Shown here: in pieces, positions 12,440-22,049 of the stretch
Layout of the letters: each line of letters begins with the position of its first letter
Position numbering within the stretch: the first letter of the stretch is position 1
Notes under the pieces: model-generated
Seen by the model: only the letters and a program-made list of their open reading frames with translations
Databases searched by the model: none
What the model was told of the DNA's origin: nothing
Made by a program: the position numbers and the translations under genes
Assembly (NCBI GenBank): GCA_949987565.1
Contig: OX465113.1
Coordinates: forward strand, 1 to 64,000
DNA from: Luidia sarsii
Lineage: Eukaryota > Echinodermata > Asteroidea > Paxillosida > Luidiidae
Direction: 5' to 3'
DNA: 64,000 bases

Positions 12440-15400
12440 TTTGTCCTTAACCCCAACCCTTTGTCCTTAACCCCAACCCTTTGTCCTTAACCCCAACCCT
12501 TTGTCCTTAACCCCAACCCTTTGTCCTTAACCCCAACCCTTTGTCCTTAACCCCAACCCTTTGTCCTTAACCCCAACCCTTTGTCCTTAACCCCAACCCT
12601 TTGTCCTTAACCCCAACCCTTTGTCCTTAACCCCAACCCTTTGTCCTTAACCCCAACCCTTTGTCCTTAACCCCAACCCTTTGTCCTTAACCCCAACCCT
12701 TTGTCCTTAACCCCAACCCTTTGTCCTTAACCCCAACCCTTTGTCCTTAACCCCAACCCTTTGTCCTTAACCCCAACCCTTTGTCCTTAACCCCAACCCT
12801 TTGTCCTTAACCCCAACCCTTTGTCCTTAACCCCAACCCTTTGTCCTTAACCCCAACCCTTTGTCCTTAACCCCAACCCTTTGTCCTTAACCCCAACCCT
12901 TTGTCCTTAACCCCAACCCTTTGTCCTTAACCCCAACCCTTTGTCCTTAACCCCAACCCTTTGTCCTTAACCCCAACCCTTTGTCCTTAACCCCAACCCT
13001 TTGTCCTTAACCCCAACCCTTTGTCCTTAACCCCAACCCTTTGTCCTTAACCCCAACCCTTTGTCCTTAACCCCAACCCTTTGTCCTTAACCCCAACCCT
13101 TTGTCCTTAACCCCAACCCTTTGTCCTTAACCCCAACCCTTTGTCCTTAACCCCAACCCTTTGTCCTTAACCCCAACCCTTTGTCCTTAACCCCAACCCT
13201 TTGTCCTTAACCCCAACCCTTTGTCCTTAACCCCAACCCTTTGTCCTTAACCCCAACCCTTTGTCCTTAACCCCAACCCTTTGTCCTTAACCCCAACCCT
13301 TTGTCCTTAACCCCAACCCTTTGTCCTTAACCCCAACCCTTTGTCCTTAACCCCAACCCTTTGTCCTTAACCCCAACCCTTTGTCCTTAACCCCAACCCT
13401 TTGTCCTTAACCCCAACCCTTTGTCCTTAACCCCAACCCTTTGTCCTTAACCCCAACCCTTTGTCCTTAACCCCAACCCTTTGTCCTTAACCCCAACCCT
13501 TTGTCCTTAACCCCAACCCTTTGTCCTTAACCCCAACCCTTTGTCCTTAACCCCAACCCTTTGTCCTTAACCCCAACCCTTTGTCCTTAACCCCAACCCT
13601 TTGTCCTTAACCCCAACCCTTTGTCCTTAACCCCAACCCTTTGTCCTTAACCCCAACCCTTTGTCCTTAACCCCAACCCTTTGTCCTTAACCCCAACCCT
13701 TTGTCCTTAACCCCAACCCTTTGTCCTTAACCCCAACCCTTTGTCCTTAACCCCAACCCTTTGTCCTTAACCCCAACCCTTTGTCCTTAACCCCAACCCT
13801 TTGTCCTTAACCCCAACCCTTTGTCCTTAACCCCAACCCTTTGTCCTTAACCCCAACCCTTTGTCCTTAACCCCAACCCTTTGTCCTTAACCCCAACCCT
13901 TTGTCCTTAACCCCAACCCTTTGTCCTTAACCCCAACCCTTTGTCCTTAACCCCAACCCTTTGTCCTTAACCCCAACCCTTTGTCCTTAACCCCAACCCT
14001 TTGTCCTTAACCCCAACCCTTTGTCCTTAACCCCAACCCTTTGTCCTTAACCCCAACCCTTTGTCCTTAACCCCAACCCTTTGTCCTTAACCCCAACCCT
14101 TTGTCCTTAACCCCAACCCTTTGTCCTTAACCCCAACCCTTTGTCCTTAACCCCAACCCTTTGTCCTTAACCCCAACCCTTTGTCCTTAACCCCAACCCT
14201 TTGTCCTTAACCCCAACCCTTTGTCCTTAACCCCAACCCTTTGTCCTTAACCCCAACCCTTTGTCCTTAACCCCAACCCTTTGTCCTTAACCCCAACCCT
14301 TTGTCCTTAACCCCAACCCTTTGTCCTTAACCCCAACCCTTTGTCCTTAACCCCAACCCTTTGTCCTTAACCCCAACCCTTTGTCCTTAACCCCAACCCT
14401 TTGTCCTTAACCCCAACCCTTTGTCCTTAACCCCAACCCTTTGTCCTTAACCCCAACCCTTTGTCCTTAACCCCAACCCTTTGTCCTTAACCCCAACCCT
14501 TTGTCCTTAACCCCAACCCTTTGTCCTTAACCCCAACCCTTTGTCCTTAACCCCAACCCTTTGTCCTTAACCCCAACCCTTTGTCCTTAACCCCAACCCT
14601 TTGTCCTTAACCCCAACCCTTTGTCCTTAACCCCAACCCTTTGTCCTTAACCCCAACCCTTTGTCCTTAACCCCAACCCTTTGTCCTTAACCCCAACCCT
14701 TTGTCCTTAACCCCAACCCTTTGTCCTTAACCCCAACCCTTTGTCCTTAACCCCAACCCTTTGTCCTTAACCCCAACCCTTTGTCCTTAACCCCAACCCT
14801 TTGTCCTTAACCCCAACCCTTTGTCCTTAACCCCAACCCTTTGTCCTTAACCCCAACCCTTTGTCCTTAACCCCAACCCTTTGTCCTTAACCCCAACCCT
14901 TTGTCCTTAACCCCAACCCTTTGTCCTTAACCCCAACCCTTTGTCCTTAACCCCAACCCTTTGTCCTTAACCCCAACCCTTTGTCCTTAACCCCAACCCT
15001 TTGTCCTTAACCCCAACCCTTTGTCCTTAACCCCAACCCTTTGTCCTTAACCCCAACCCTTTGTCCTTAACCCCAACCCTTTGTCCTTAACCCCAACCCT
15101 TTGTCCTTAACCCCAACCCTTTGTCCTTAACCCCAACCCTTTGTCCTTAACCCCAACCCTTTGTCCTTAACCCCAACCCTTTGTCCTTAACCCCAACCCT
15201 TTGTCCTTAACCCCAACCCTTTGTCCTTAACCCCAACCCTTTGTCCTTAACCCCAACCCTTTGTCCTTAACCCCAACCCTTTGTCCTTAACCCCAACCCT
15301 TTGTCCTTAACCCCAACCCTTTGTCCTTAACCCCAACCCTTTGTCCTTAACCCCAACCCTTTGTCCTTAACCCCAACCCTTTGTCCTTAACCCCAACCCT

Positions 15401-16050
15401 TTGTCCTTAACCCCAACCCTTTGTCCTTAACCCCAACCCTTTGTCCTTAACCCCAACCCTTTGTCCTTAACCCCAACCCTTTGTCCTTAACCCCAACCCT
15501 TTGTCCTTAACCCCAACCCTTTGTCCTTAACCCCAACCCTTTGTCCTTAACCCCAACCCTTTGTCCTTAACCCCAACCCTTTGTCCTTAACCCCAACCCT
15601 TTGTCCTTAACCCCAACCCTTTGTCCTTAACCCCAACCCTTTGTCCTTAACCCCAACCCTTTGTCCTTAACCCCAACCCTTTGTCCTTAACCCCAACCCT
15701 TTGTCCTTAACCCCAACCCTTTGTCCTTAACCCCAACCCTTTGTCCTTAACCCCAACCCTTTGTCCTTAACCCCAACCCTTTGTCCTTAACCCCAACCCT
15801 TTGTCCTTAACCCCAACCCTTTGTCCTTAACCCCAACCCTTTGTCCTTAACCCCAACCCTTTGTCCTTAACCCCAACCCTTTGTCCTTAACCCCAACCCT
15901 TTGTCCTTAACCCCAACCCTTTGTCCTTAACCCCAACCCTTTGTCCTTAACCCCAACCCTTTGTCCTTAACCCCAACCCTTTGTCCTTAACCCCAACCCT
16001 TTGTCCTTAACCCCAACCCTTTGTCCTTAACCCCAACCCTTTGTCCTTAA
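12440..16050. repeat. Telomere-like 20-bp satellite, middle zone
   Basis: About 180 units identical to the outer zone except for one base: the C-strand unit is TTGTCCTTAACCCCAACCCT, so the G strand starts AGGGTT instead of GGGGTT. The switch from outer to middle type occurs at 12,440, where the pattern CCCCTTGT becomes CCCTTTGT, with no intermixing seen around the boundary. Units are almost perfectly uniform. Confidence 0.95.
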
Positions 16051-16486
16051 CCCTAACCCTTTGTCCTTAACCCTAACCCTTTGTCCTTAACCCTAACCCT
16101 TTGTCCTTAACCCTAACCCTTTGTCCTTAACCCTAACCCTTTGTCCTTAACCCTAACCCTTTGTCCTTAACCCTAACCCTAAGTCCTTAACCCTAACCCT
16201 TTGTCCTTAACCCTAACCCTAAGTCCTTAACCCTAACCCTAAGTCCTTAACCCTAACCCTTTGTCCTTAACCCTAACCCTTTGTCCTTAACCCTAACCCT
16301 TTGTCCTTAACCCTAACCCTTTGTCCTTAACCCTAACCCTTTGTCCTTAACCCTAACCCTTTGTCCTTAACCCTAACCCTTTGTCCTTAACCCTAACCCT
16401 TTGTCCTTAACCCTAACCCTTTGTCCTTAACCCTAACCCTTTGTCCTTAACCCTAACCCTTTGTCCTTAACCCTAACCCTTTGTCC
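16051..16486. repeat. Telomere-like 20-bp satellite, inner TTAGGG-containing zone
   Basis: About 22 units. The C-strand unit is TTGTCCTTAACCCTAACCCT, so each G-strand unit has two TTAGGG hexamers plus an 8-base TTAAGGAC/AA segment. Three units (starting near 16,181, 16,221 and 16,241) have AAGTCC in place of TTGTCC, giving CCCTAACCCTAAGTCC, even closer to a telomeric run. This zone looks like the ancestral form of the two outer zones. The array ends at 16,486 and non-repetitive DNA follows. Confidence 0.93.
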
Positions 16487-17130
16487 TTTGTGTTTTTACG
16501 TGTGAGGCTTTCCTTTTTCGAAATCTAACTGGAATACCCACTCTTTGTCACGTGTTTATGAAGCGCAATCGGTCTATTGTTGCTTCGACGGCGTGCGCGC
16601 CACGAATTTGCATCGACGTATCACGGCGTTCGGTCATCAGGTGCGAGCTTTCTTACCTTTCAGCTCCTTGGTGGGTCCACTATGGCCATCTGCATCGATG
16701 CAATTGTCGGTACCGTAGCGATTTCGCACGAAACGGCGGCGCTCCCGAACGAAAAGGAAATGATAGCATGTGCATTGTCAGGTTTAGGGTTTTTTACAGT
16801 AACACTGTAAAAGCCTGGCAGGACATTGGATACATAGCCTGGTTGGAAGGTGTATAATTTTTGCCCGTGATTGTGATCGTGGTCAAGTGTTTCTATACCT
16901 TTAACTATAAACTGTTTGAACTAAGTTGAAATCTTTACTCCTAAGAAGAATACGAGTTTGGGTACTGAAACAAATCTACGGTTATACATCTTTTTAGAAT
17001 ATCACCCAGACCTTGCCATTTTTTCGACAACAATTTTACAACCACTAAAGCTTGCAAAGTGAAAACTGAGAGATGTACTACTGTACTTCTACATCGAAAC
17101 CCCTATCTGGAGCAATAGCTACAAATCACG
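16487..17130. other. Unique subtelomeric sequence, no supported gene
   Basis: Non-repetitive junction sequence next to the telomere-like array. The longest open frame is 101 codons (16,552-16,857, +) and has no recognisable motif. The part at 16,560-16,760 is CpG-rich; from 16,860 on it is AT-rich. Apart from the exon-like segment listed separately I see no gene, RNA or mobile element here. Confidence 0.5.
16664..16781 (+). other. Possible isolated internal exon
   Basis: A pyrimidine-rich stretch ending TTTCTTACCTTTCAG lies immediately before 16,664 and looks like a 3' splice site. A CAG|GTTTAG sequence after 16,781 could be a 5' splice site. Between them one frame is open for 39 codons, with a hydrophobic middle (MAICIDAIVGTVAI) followed by a charged stretch. 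I do not recognise the peptide and no partner exon is visible on either side. The donor is weak, so this may be chance or a relic of a transposed gene fragment. Confidence 0.2.
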
Positions 17131-17134
17131 TTCT

Positions 17135-17820
17135 GACGATGGATTGAACACTATTTTTTGGCAGGGAAGCCGAATATAAAGATTCCAGAACAGCGCTTCA
17201 CAGGTCCCCGAGGGGACTGTGGCTGTTAAGAAAAGCTTCACACCAGCATTTCCCTTTTAGCAGGGAATTCTGATTCTAGTAGATTTCAGATATCAGCGTT
17301 TCACTGGTCCGTCAGAGGACTGTGGCTGGGTCCCTTTTACTTGGGTGCAACGGACAGGGACTTTTTAGAAATCTCTCAAATCAGCGTTTCCTTTCTGCAT
17401 TTCCTTGCACGGCCCTAAAAAGTGCTACCTAGTTTATCCTTGGAAAATGCAATGGCGCAATGAAAGTAAGATCATGTTCTAACGATTAATTAGACACTAT
17501 TTTTTGGCAGGGAAGCTGAATATAAAGATTCCAGAACAGCGCTTCACAGGTCCCCGAGAGGACTGTGGCTGTTAAGAAAAGCTTCATACAAGCATTTCCC
17601 TTTTAGCAGGGAATTCTGATTCTACTAGATTTCAGATATCAGCGTTTCACTGGTCCGTCGGAGGACTGTGGCTGGGTCCCTTTTACTTGGGTGCAACGGA
17701 CAGGGACTTTTTAGAAATCTCTCAAATCAGCGTTTCCTTTCTGCATTTCCTTGCACGGCCCTAAAAAGTGCTACCTAGTTTATCCTTGCAAAAATGCAAT
17801 GGCGCAATGAAAGTAAGATC
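17135..17820. repeat. Two-copy 346-bp tandem duplication
   Basis: The segment from about 17,135 to 17,473 is repeated at about 17,474-17,820 with a 346-bp offset (CTATTTTTTGGCAGGGAAGC occurs at 17,151 and 17,497). The copies differ by scattered substitutions and small indels, so the duplication is not very recent. Each copy itself contains two related sub-blocks of the form CGCTTCACAGGTCCCCGAG / CGTTTCACTGGTCCGTC followed by GGACTGTGGCTG. No coding potential is seen. It is probably a mobile-element fragment or local satellite seed. Confidence 0.85.
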
Positions 17821-18082
17821 GCAATTTCATGACAACCCGCACCCACACCCCCATCCCGGTTCAATGGTCGGCTGTGTGCCTGCGTGGGGTCTCCCTATCC
17901 CATTTTGGAGGATCGACTATCTGTAAACGAGGGGGCCGCTCATCTGGGTTAGGCTGGTGCCGGCATGGTCTCCCCAGAATGTTGCGGTATATTATATGTG
18001 ATCTGTGTCACAGTGCTGCAATAACAGCCCACTGGACTTGACGACATTTGTTGAAATACTCACAAGCCAAGAAGTCCACGCT
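17821..18082. other. Unique sequence, nothing identified
   Basis: Moderately GC-rich sequence between the 346-bp duplication and a small GC minisatellite. Open frames here are short and overlap on both strands without splice-site or motif support. Confidence 0.4.
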
Positions 18083-18146
18083 GGCGGCGGTGCTGGGTGG
18101 CGGCGGTGCTGGGCGGCGGCGGTGCTGGGTGTGGCGGTGCTGCAGC
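18083..18146. repeat. Small GC-rich minisatellite
   Basis: About four degenerate 15-17-bp units built on GGCGGCGGTGCTGGG. The six-frame openness around it follows from the G+C-rich composition, so the short ORFs crossing it are not called as genes. Confidence 0.75.
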
Positions 18147-18229
18147 TTGCTCCCACGATGTTGCCTCGACGAAGACTCGGGTGGTTGTGGCATGGGACCT
18201 GCTCAGCGTGGGGTTTTTATTCGTTCTGT

Positions 18230-18960
18230 GGGGTCACGTGACTACACACAATAGATGGAACTATGCAGAGCCCCAGAACTCCACCCAGGACAATGGATGC
18301 AGGCACTGCAGTCCATTGTGAGTGGCCCAGAACCCCACCCAAGATTCAATGACTCTAGGCACTGCAGTCCATTGTGAGTGGTCGCATTTACGGTGGTGCA
18401 CGCTAACCAATACCAATAACCACTCTGATTGGTCGAGAGATCGACTCTCACTAGAAGGTGCACAGGTGTTCCTTTCACTTGGTAATACACTTCTAGGCAA
18501 GCTCATAATGGGCATATGCCAACAGCTGCAATCATTATAGATTACAAAGAAGTCCCACTGTGATTGGTATTATTTTGTACTTTGGCAAGTAGTGCGCGCA
18601 GTGCACAGTATAGTAATTTGCAGGAGTGCCACGTAATAGAGCCGGGATACATTCTGCGCAGGCGCCATACCACATAAAGGAGTACACGGAGGTCACTGAT
18701 GTGGGCGTGGACTGCAGCAGACGGCTGTGGGTTGAACGTTGGGCGCGCGGATCTTGCAATACACGGTCACGTGATTTATCCATTCTGCTTGACACAAACC
18801 AATGCTCAATGGTGTCGTGCGTGTCATGCCGATTGTTGCTAGGGAATGGTTTGGGTGTGTCACGTCATACCCAGCAATTCGTAGCCACAGCCGTATTGGA
18901 CTGAGTATCATCGGGTAATTTGCACTAAAATAAATAGAGGTTCAAGACGTATGGTCGGAA
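18230..18960. promoter_or_regulatory. CpG-rich cluster of promoter-type motifs
   Basis: Within about 650 bp there are a palindromic E-box GTCACGTGAC (18,233-18,242), a second TCACGTGA (18,767-18,774), CCAAT boxes in both orientations (18,407, 18,413, 18,428, 18,563 and 18,799), an NRF1-like TGCGCAGGCGCC (18,655-18,666) and a CRE-like TCACGTCA (18,860-18,867). Such clustering is typical of CpG-island promoters in animals. No downstream gene is visible on either strand, so this may be an orphan or decayed promoter, a promoter of a subtelomeric non-coding RNA, or chance. No function is demonstrated. Confidence 0.3.
18272..18381. repeat. Two-copy ~56-bp tandem duplication
   Basis: The block ending AGGCACTGCAGTCCATTGTG occurs at 18,301 and again at 18,357. 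The preceding CCCAGAACYCCACCC segments also match. It sits inside the motif cluster at 18,230-18,960. Confidence 0.8.
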
Positions 18961-19566
18961 AAATGTTATTATACCGCATGGGTTACCAGGGGGTACACAA
19001 CTAAACAAGCTCGGCGCTGATTACCATGGTAACCCTAACACGTATTTCACGAAAGTTAAAGTTATTGCATCAGGGAACAGCGCCACCGCGCGACCAGATG
19101 AACTGTCTTTATAGATATTTTAAAAGAAGCTAGCTGCCAGAAAGGGTAGTGAAAAAAAAGCGAACATTTTTACTTTATTTTATGAAATAATTCTTACATA
19201 TTACGAATCAAACTACATTTTCCAGGGTCATCACGATCACAGAGCAACGTGTGAGCTTGAACTCACAGGTTTTTTTTCATTCAGTGATCCATCGTGGAAG
19301 TTTATTGTATTGCGAGTATTGCACCTGCAACAGCGCCACCGTGCGGCCGGGGGAACTTATTTTATTGTATAAAGGGCGCCCTCTATTTTGTGAGGACCTT
19401 TTGTAACCGCGTGATCTGAAGGGCTTAGAATAGAGGGTTGCAGCGAAGTGAGTCGGTACAATCGTTGACAGACTTTCTGATCACACCTTCGATCCAAGGA
19501 AGAATGAAGTCCAAGAACTCTGTATGAATTATATCAAAAAGACAATCCCATTAATATCCAAACCTC
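18961..19566. other. Unique/decayed-repeat sequence
   Basis: No gene seen. Two copies of a GCGCCACCG-centred motif (ACAGCGCCACCGCGCG near 19,078 and ACAGCGCCACCGTGCG near 19,332) suggest fragments of one dispersed element. GGGCGCCCTCT at about 19,373 resembles the motif found again at 19,758 and 53,153. Confidence 0.45.
19019..19034. promoter_or_regulatory. X-box-like palindrome
   Basis: GATTACCATGGTAACC has a 12-bp perfect palindrome TTACCATGGTAA at 19,021-19,032. This matches the general form of RFX-family X-boxes (GTNRCC / RGYAAC half sites). No adjacent gene is identified, so regulatory function is speculative. Confidence 0.2.
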
Positions 19567-20670
19567 AAAATAATTCAAAACAAACAAATTAAATGACCCC
19601 AAAATAGCGGAGAGTAAAATAATATCAGTTTCAATTATTCGATTTCTTTATTGTGAATGAAGTTGGCTAGCTTCAGTTATCAGTTATACATCATAATGAA
19701 ATTCTTCATACACTCACTTGTTCCCTGTGGCCTACATTTTGTAGTATGATAATAAAGGGCGCCCTCTTTGAACTGGGAAAGGCAAAAGCAAAAAAATTAA
19801 AAATCGGAACATTTCTTTCTGACCCTCCTAAGAGCAAGCAAGCTGTAGAGCTCTTGGTCAAAGGGGCTTCTTATATCAACTGTTTGCATCAACCTGATAA
19901 ATATTCATCAACAATTGAACTTATAACGTTAAAACAAACTTTTAAGATTCTGTATTAAAATTCCAAAATAAATTGCGATATATTATAATTTTCATAGCTT
20001 AGAACAGCTGTTGAAAGAAGATACTGGTTTGGGCCAATTAAGCTTATCTAACTTAATGAAATTGATTACCATGTTAAGATGTAATCAAAGTTTATTTCAT
20101 AAATGCAAAGGTTTCATTAATCATAAACAAGTTACTCTGTGGTACATAAACATTTAATGTTTGATTGCTCAAAGTACTTAAGTTTTTCTTTTGCTTTTGA
20201 GATGATCATTTCAGAATATCATCCCATCAATTCATGACCAAGCAGGCTTTGTTTCTTCTATGCTTTGAGGGTGACAGTGCAAGAGTGCAATTGGTGGAAA
20301 AGGTAAGAGGGAAAGATGTGGGTGCCAAAAAAAGAAAGAGATAGGTCAATGATTGACTTGGCTGAGAGAAGATGTGGGTGCAAAGATGGGAGAGAGAGAA
20401 GAAACAAAGTATGCGGTTGGAGGACGTAATTTGCATAAGCATTGACTTTGTTCGACAGTAAAAGCTTGATAAGTCACTCTCTGATAACTCAAAACTCCTG
20501 TTAAGGCAAACAAGGATTCTACATGTATTCCCTTCACTAGTAAAATAATGTTACAGCTTCTTTTAACTCAAAACTCTGCTCAACACAAAATAATGATGAT
20601 CATGAAGTAAATAAAATCTAAAAAACTGTTGCAAGCTGCTCACTGACTAAAATAACCTGCAATGCATCAA

Positions 20671-20762
20671 TCTCAAAAGTTAGAGGGCCTGACGTTTTGA
20701 TCCTAGCAGGACCTTTCTCAGGGACCTTTGAGAAAGGTCCAGGTAAGGCCGAAATGTCAGAC
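20671..20762. mobile_element. Fold-back (MITE-like) element fragment
   Basis: A perfect 12-bp inverted repeat GGACCTTTCTCA (20,709-20,720) and TGAGAAAGGTCC (20,729-20,740) flanks an 8-base loop. The left flank, from CTCAAAAGTTAGAGGGCC through GACGTTTTGATCC, reappears in inverse orientation at about 54,653-54,690 next to a related hairpin. Two copies in opposite orientations at non-equivalent places in the paralogous blocks point to a mobile fold-back element. No coding capacity. Confidence 0.6.
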
Positions 20763-20976
20763 TCTCTAGCTTTGAAATTATGAGCCTGTTTGCTTGAGAT
20801 TTGACGAATCAAAACTTTCCTATATTTCCAAAAGTACACACAGAAACTGTTATTTTTCATTCTAATTTCACTCTTATTTAAATTAATTTAATGACAACTA
20901 TTTCATAATGATAATCTTAAGTTACATCGTAGATCTAATTCATTTTTTAATGGTCGGGGAATCTAATGGCTGTCGT

Positions 20977-21051
20977 CTAGTTGAAGTCTCTCTCCACTGT
21001 CTCTGAAGAGCTGATATGTGGCTGCACCAGGGTGTACATAAGTTGTCCATT
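20977..21051 (-). pseudogene. Decayed terminal exon of the left gene paralogue
   Basis: On the minus strand a good acceptor (TTTGTCTCAG) precedes 21,051. The sequence then matches the terminal exon at 53,855-53,966: MDN at the start and a QPHISSS stretch. Relative to that copy there is a 2-base insertion after the MDN codons, which throws the downstream residues out of frame. The original frame also meets an early TAG (20,977-20,979) where the right copy has a tryptophan codon. In the shifted frame the exon would run on to about 20,940 with an unrelated tail. I read it as a pseudo-exon. Confidence 0.6.
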
Positions 21052-21468
21052 CTGAGACAAAAGAAAAGTATGAAAAAATGTCTTAGTCATTGTATTCATT
21101 AAAGATCTAAGTACAGGGTTAGAGAGGAAAATTCGAAGAGGATGTAAGACTGACTATAGTTTAGGTTTTAATCAGCATTCACACAAAATGCCAAGTGGAT
21201 ATCAGTAAAAAGTAATTACATTGTACCCATAGACACTACTGCTATGGTTTATTTGGTCATTGTTCTAGGGCAGGGAAAGTACCCGATTTAGTACCAGAAA
21301 AAAGTACCAGATTTTATATGTAAATCTTGATACACATTCAGTTCAGAACCCACTGCATAGGGCTAGTCAAAAAAATGACAACAAAAGTTCCAAAGCAGAC
21401 TACAAGAAGCCTCTGGAGGAGTACGGAATGAGTAGATGACAAGTCATTCCTACAGGGCACAAACTCAC

Positions 21469-21573
21469 CTCAATATGACCTCAGGAGCATCATCAGTCAC
21501 TGCAGTTTTCCTCAATCACAATTTCGACAAACCAGCCTCTTCCTGGGCCCTTCTCAGAATCCTGGCTGCACCA
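21469..21573 (-). pseudogene. Fused, stop-containing exon of the left gene paralogue
   Basis: On the minus strand a strong acceptor (TTCCTTCCTACTCAG) lies upstream of 21,573 and a donor TTGAG|GTGAGTT at 21,469. The exon joins two pieces that are separate exons in the right copy: an ARILRRAQEEAG segment (compare NRILTRAQEE at 55,696-55,784) and a RKTAVTDDAPEVIL segment (compare 54,218-54,300). Both parts lie in one reading frame, broken by one TGA at the join. An intervening genomic stretch was evidently deleted. The frame agreement supports coding ancestry, and the stop suggests the copy is dead. Confidence 0.6.
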
Positions 21574-22049
21574 CTGAGTAGGAAGGAATTAAGACAAGGA
21601 ATGCGAGGCAATCAAGGGGGTAGGGCATGACAACATTCTGAAATAGGAGTTACTTTAGAACTTGAGAGACTGTTTAGACTGGGACCTACCACTAGTTATC
21701 AGTCAGGGTTTCTTTTGGAGGGTTGCCGTCGCAGGAGTTGTTGGACGACAGTTTCGTTTGGAGGATTGCCATCGCACGAATCTTTGGACGACAGTTTCGT
21801 TTGGAGGGTTGCCGTCGCAGTAGTTGATGGACGACAGTTTCGTTTGGAGGGTTGCTGTTGCAGGAGTTGTTGGACAACAGTTTCGTTTGAAGGGTTTCAC
21901 TCGCAGGAGTCGTTGGACGACAGTTTCGTTTGGAGGGTTGACGTCGCGGGAGTTGACGGACGAAATTTTCTTTTGGAGGGTTGCCGTCGCAGGAGTCGTT
22001 GGACGACAGTTTCGTTTGGAGGATTGCCATCGCAGGAATCGTTGGACGA

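Larger units (their letters stand above)
19567..21704. repeat. Left copy of a dispersed paralogous block
   Basis: This stretch aligns in the same orientation with 52,985-54,747. Matching landmarks are ATTCAAAACAAACAAA, GGGCGCCCTCTTTGA, AAACAAGTTACTCTGTGGTA, GATGATCATTTCAGAATATC and GCTGATATGTGGCTG, in the same order. Numerous substitutions and indels separate the copies, and the left one has an extra segment around 20,443-20,880. It contains broken exons of the minus-strand gene described at 53,855-55,472. Homology stops at about 21,704, immediately before the 43-bp minisatellite, at the position matching 54,747 inside an exon of the right copy. Confidence 0.85.

Noticed and set aside
1..16486. 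CRISPR array interpretation of the regular repeats
   Set aside because: There are no unique spacers; the repeat is contiguous and the context is eukaryotic and terminal.
16552..16857. 101-codon plus-strand ORF
   Set aside because: No recognisable motif; overlapping ORFs in another frame; length unremarkable in a GC-moderate stretch. Only the internal exon-like part is kept, at low confidence.
17829..18911. Cluster of 60-92-codon ORFs on both strands
   Set aside because: They overlap each other in a CpG/GC-rich region with small tandem repeats and lack splice or motif support.
19746..19958. 70-codon plus ORF
   Set aside because: It covers the GGGCGCCCTCT dispersed-repeat block; the homologous block at about 53,150 does not keep the frame.
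20227..20442. 71-codon minus ORF resembling the one at 53,517-53,729
   Set aside because: The two share N- and C-terminal parts, but the middle is in different frames because of indels, so the protein is not conserved. The similarity is that of the duplicated DNA.
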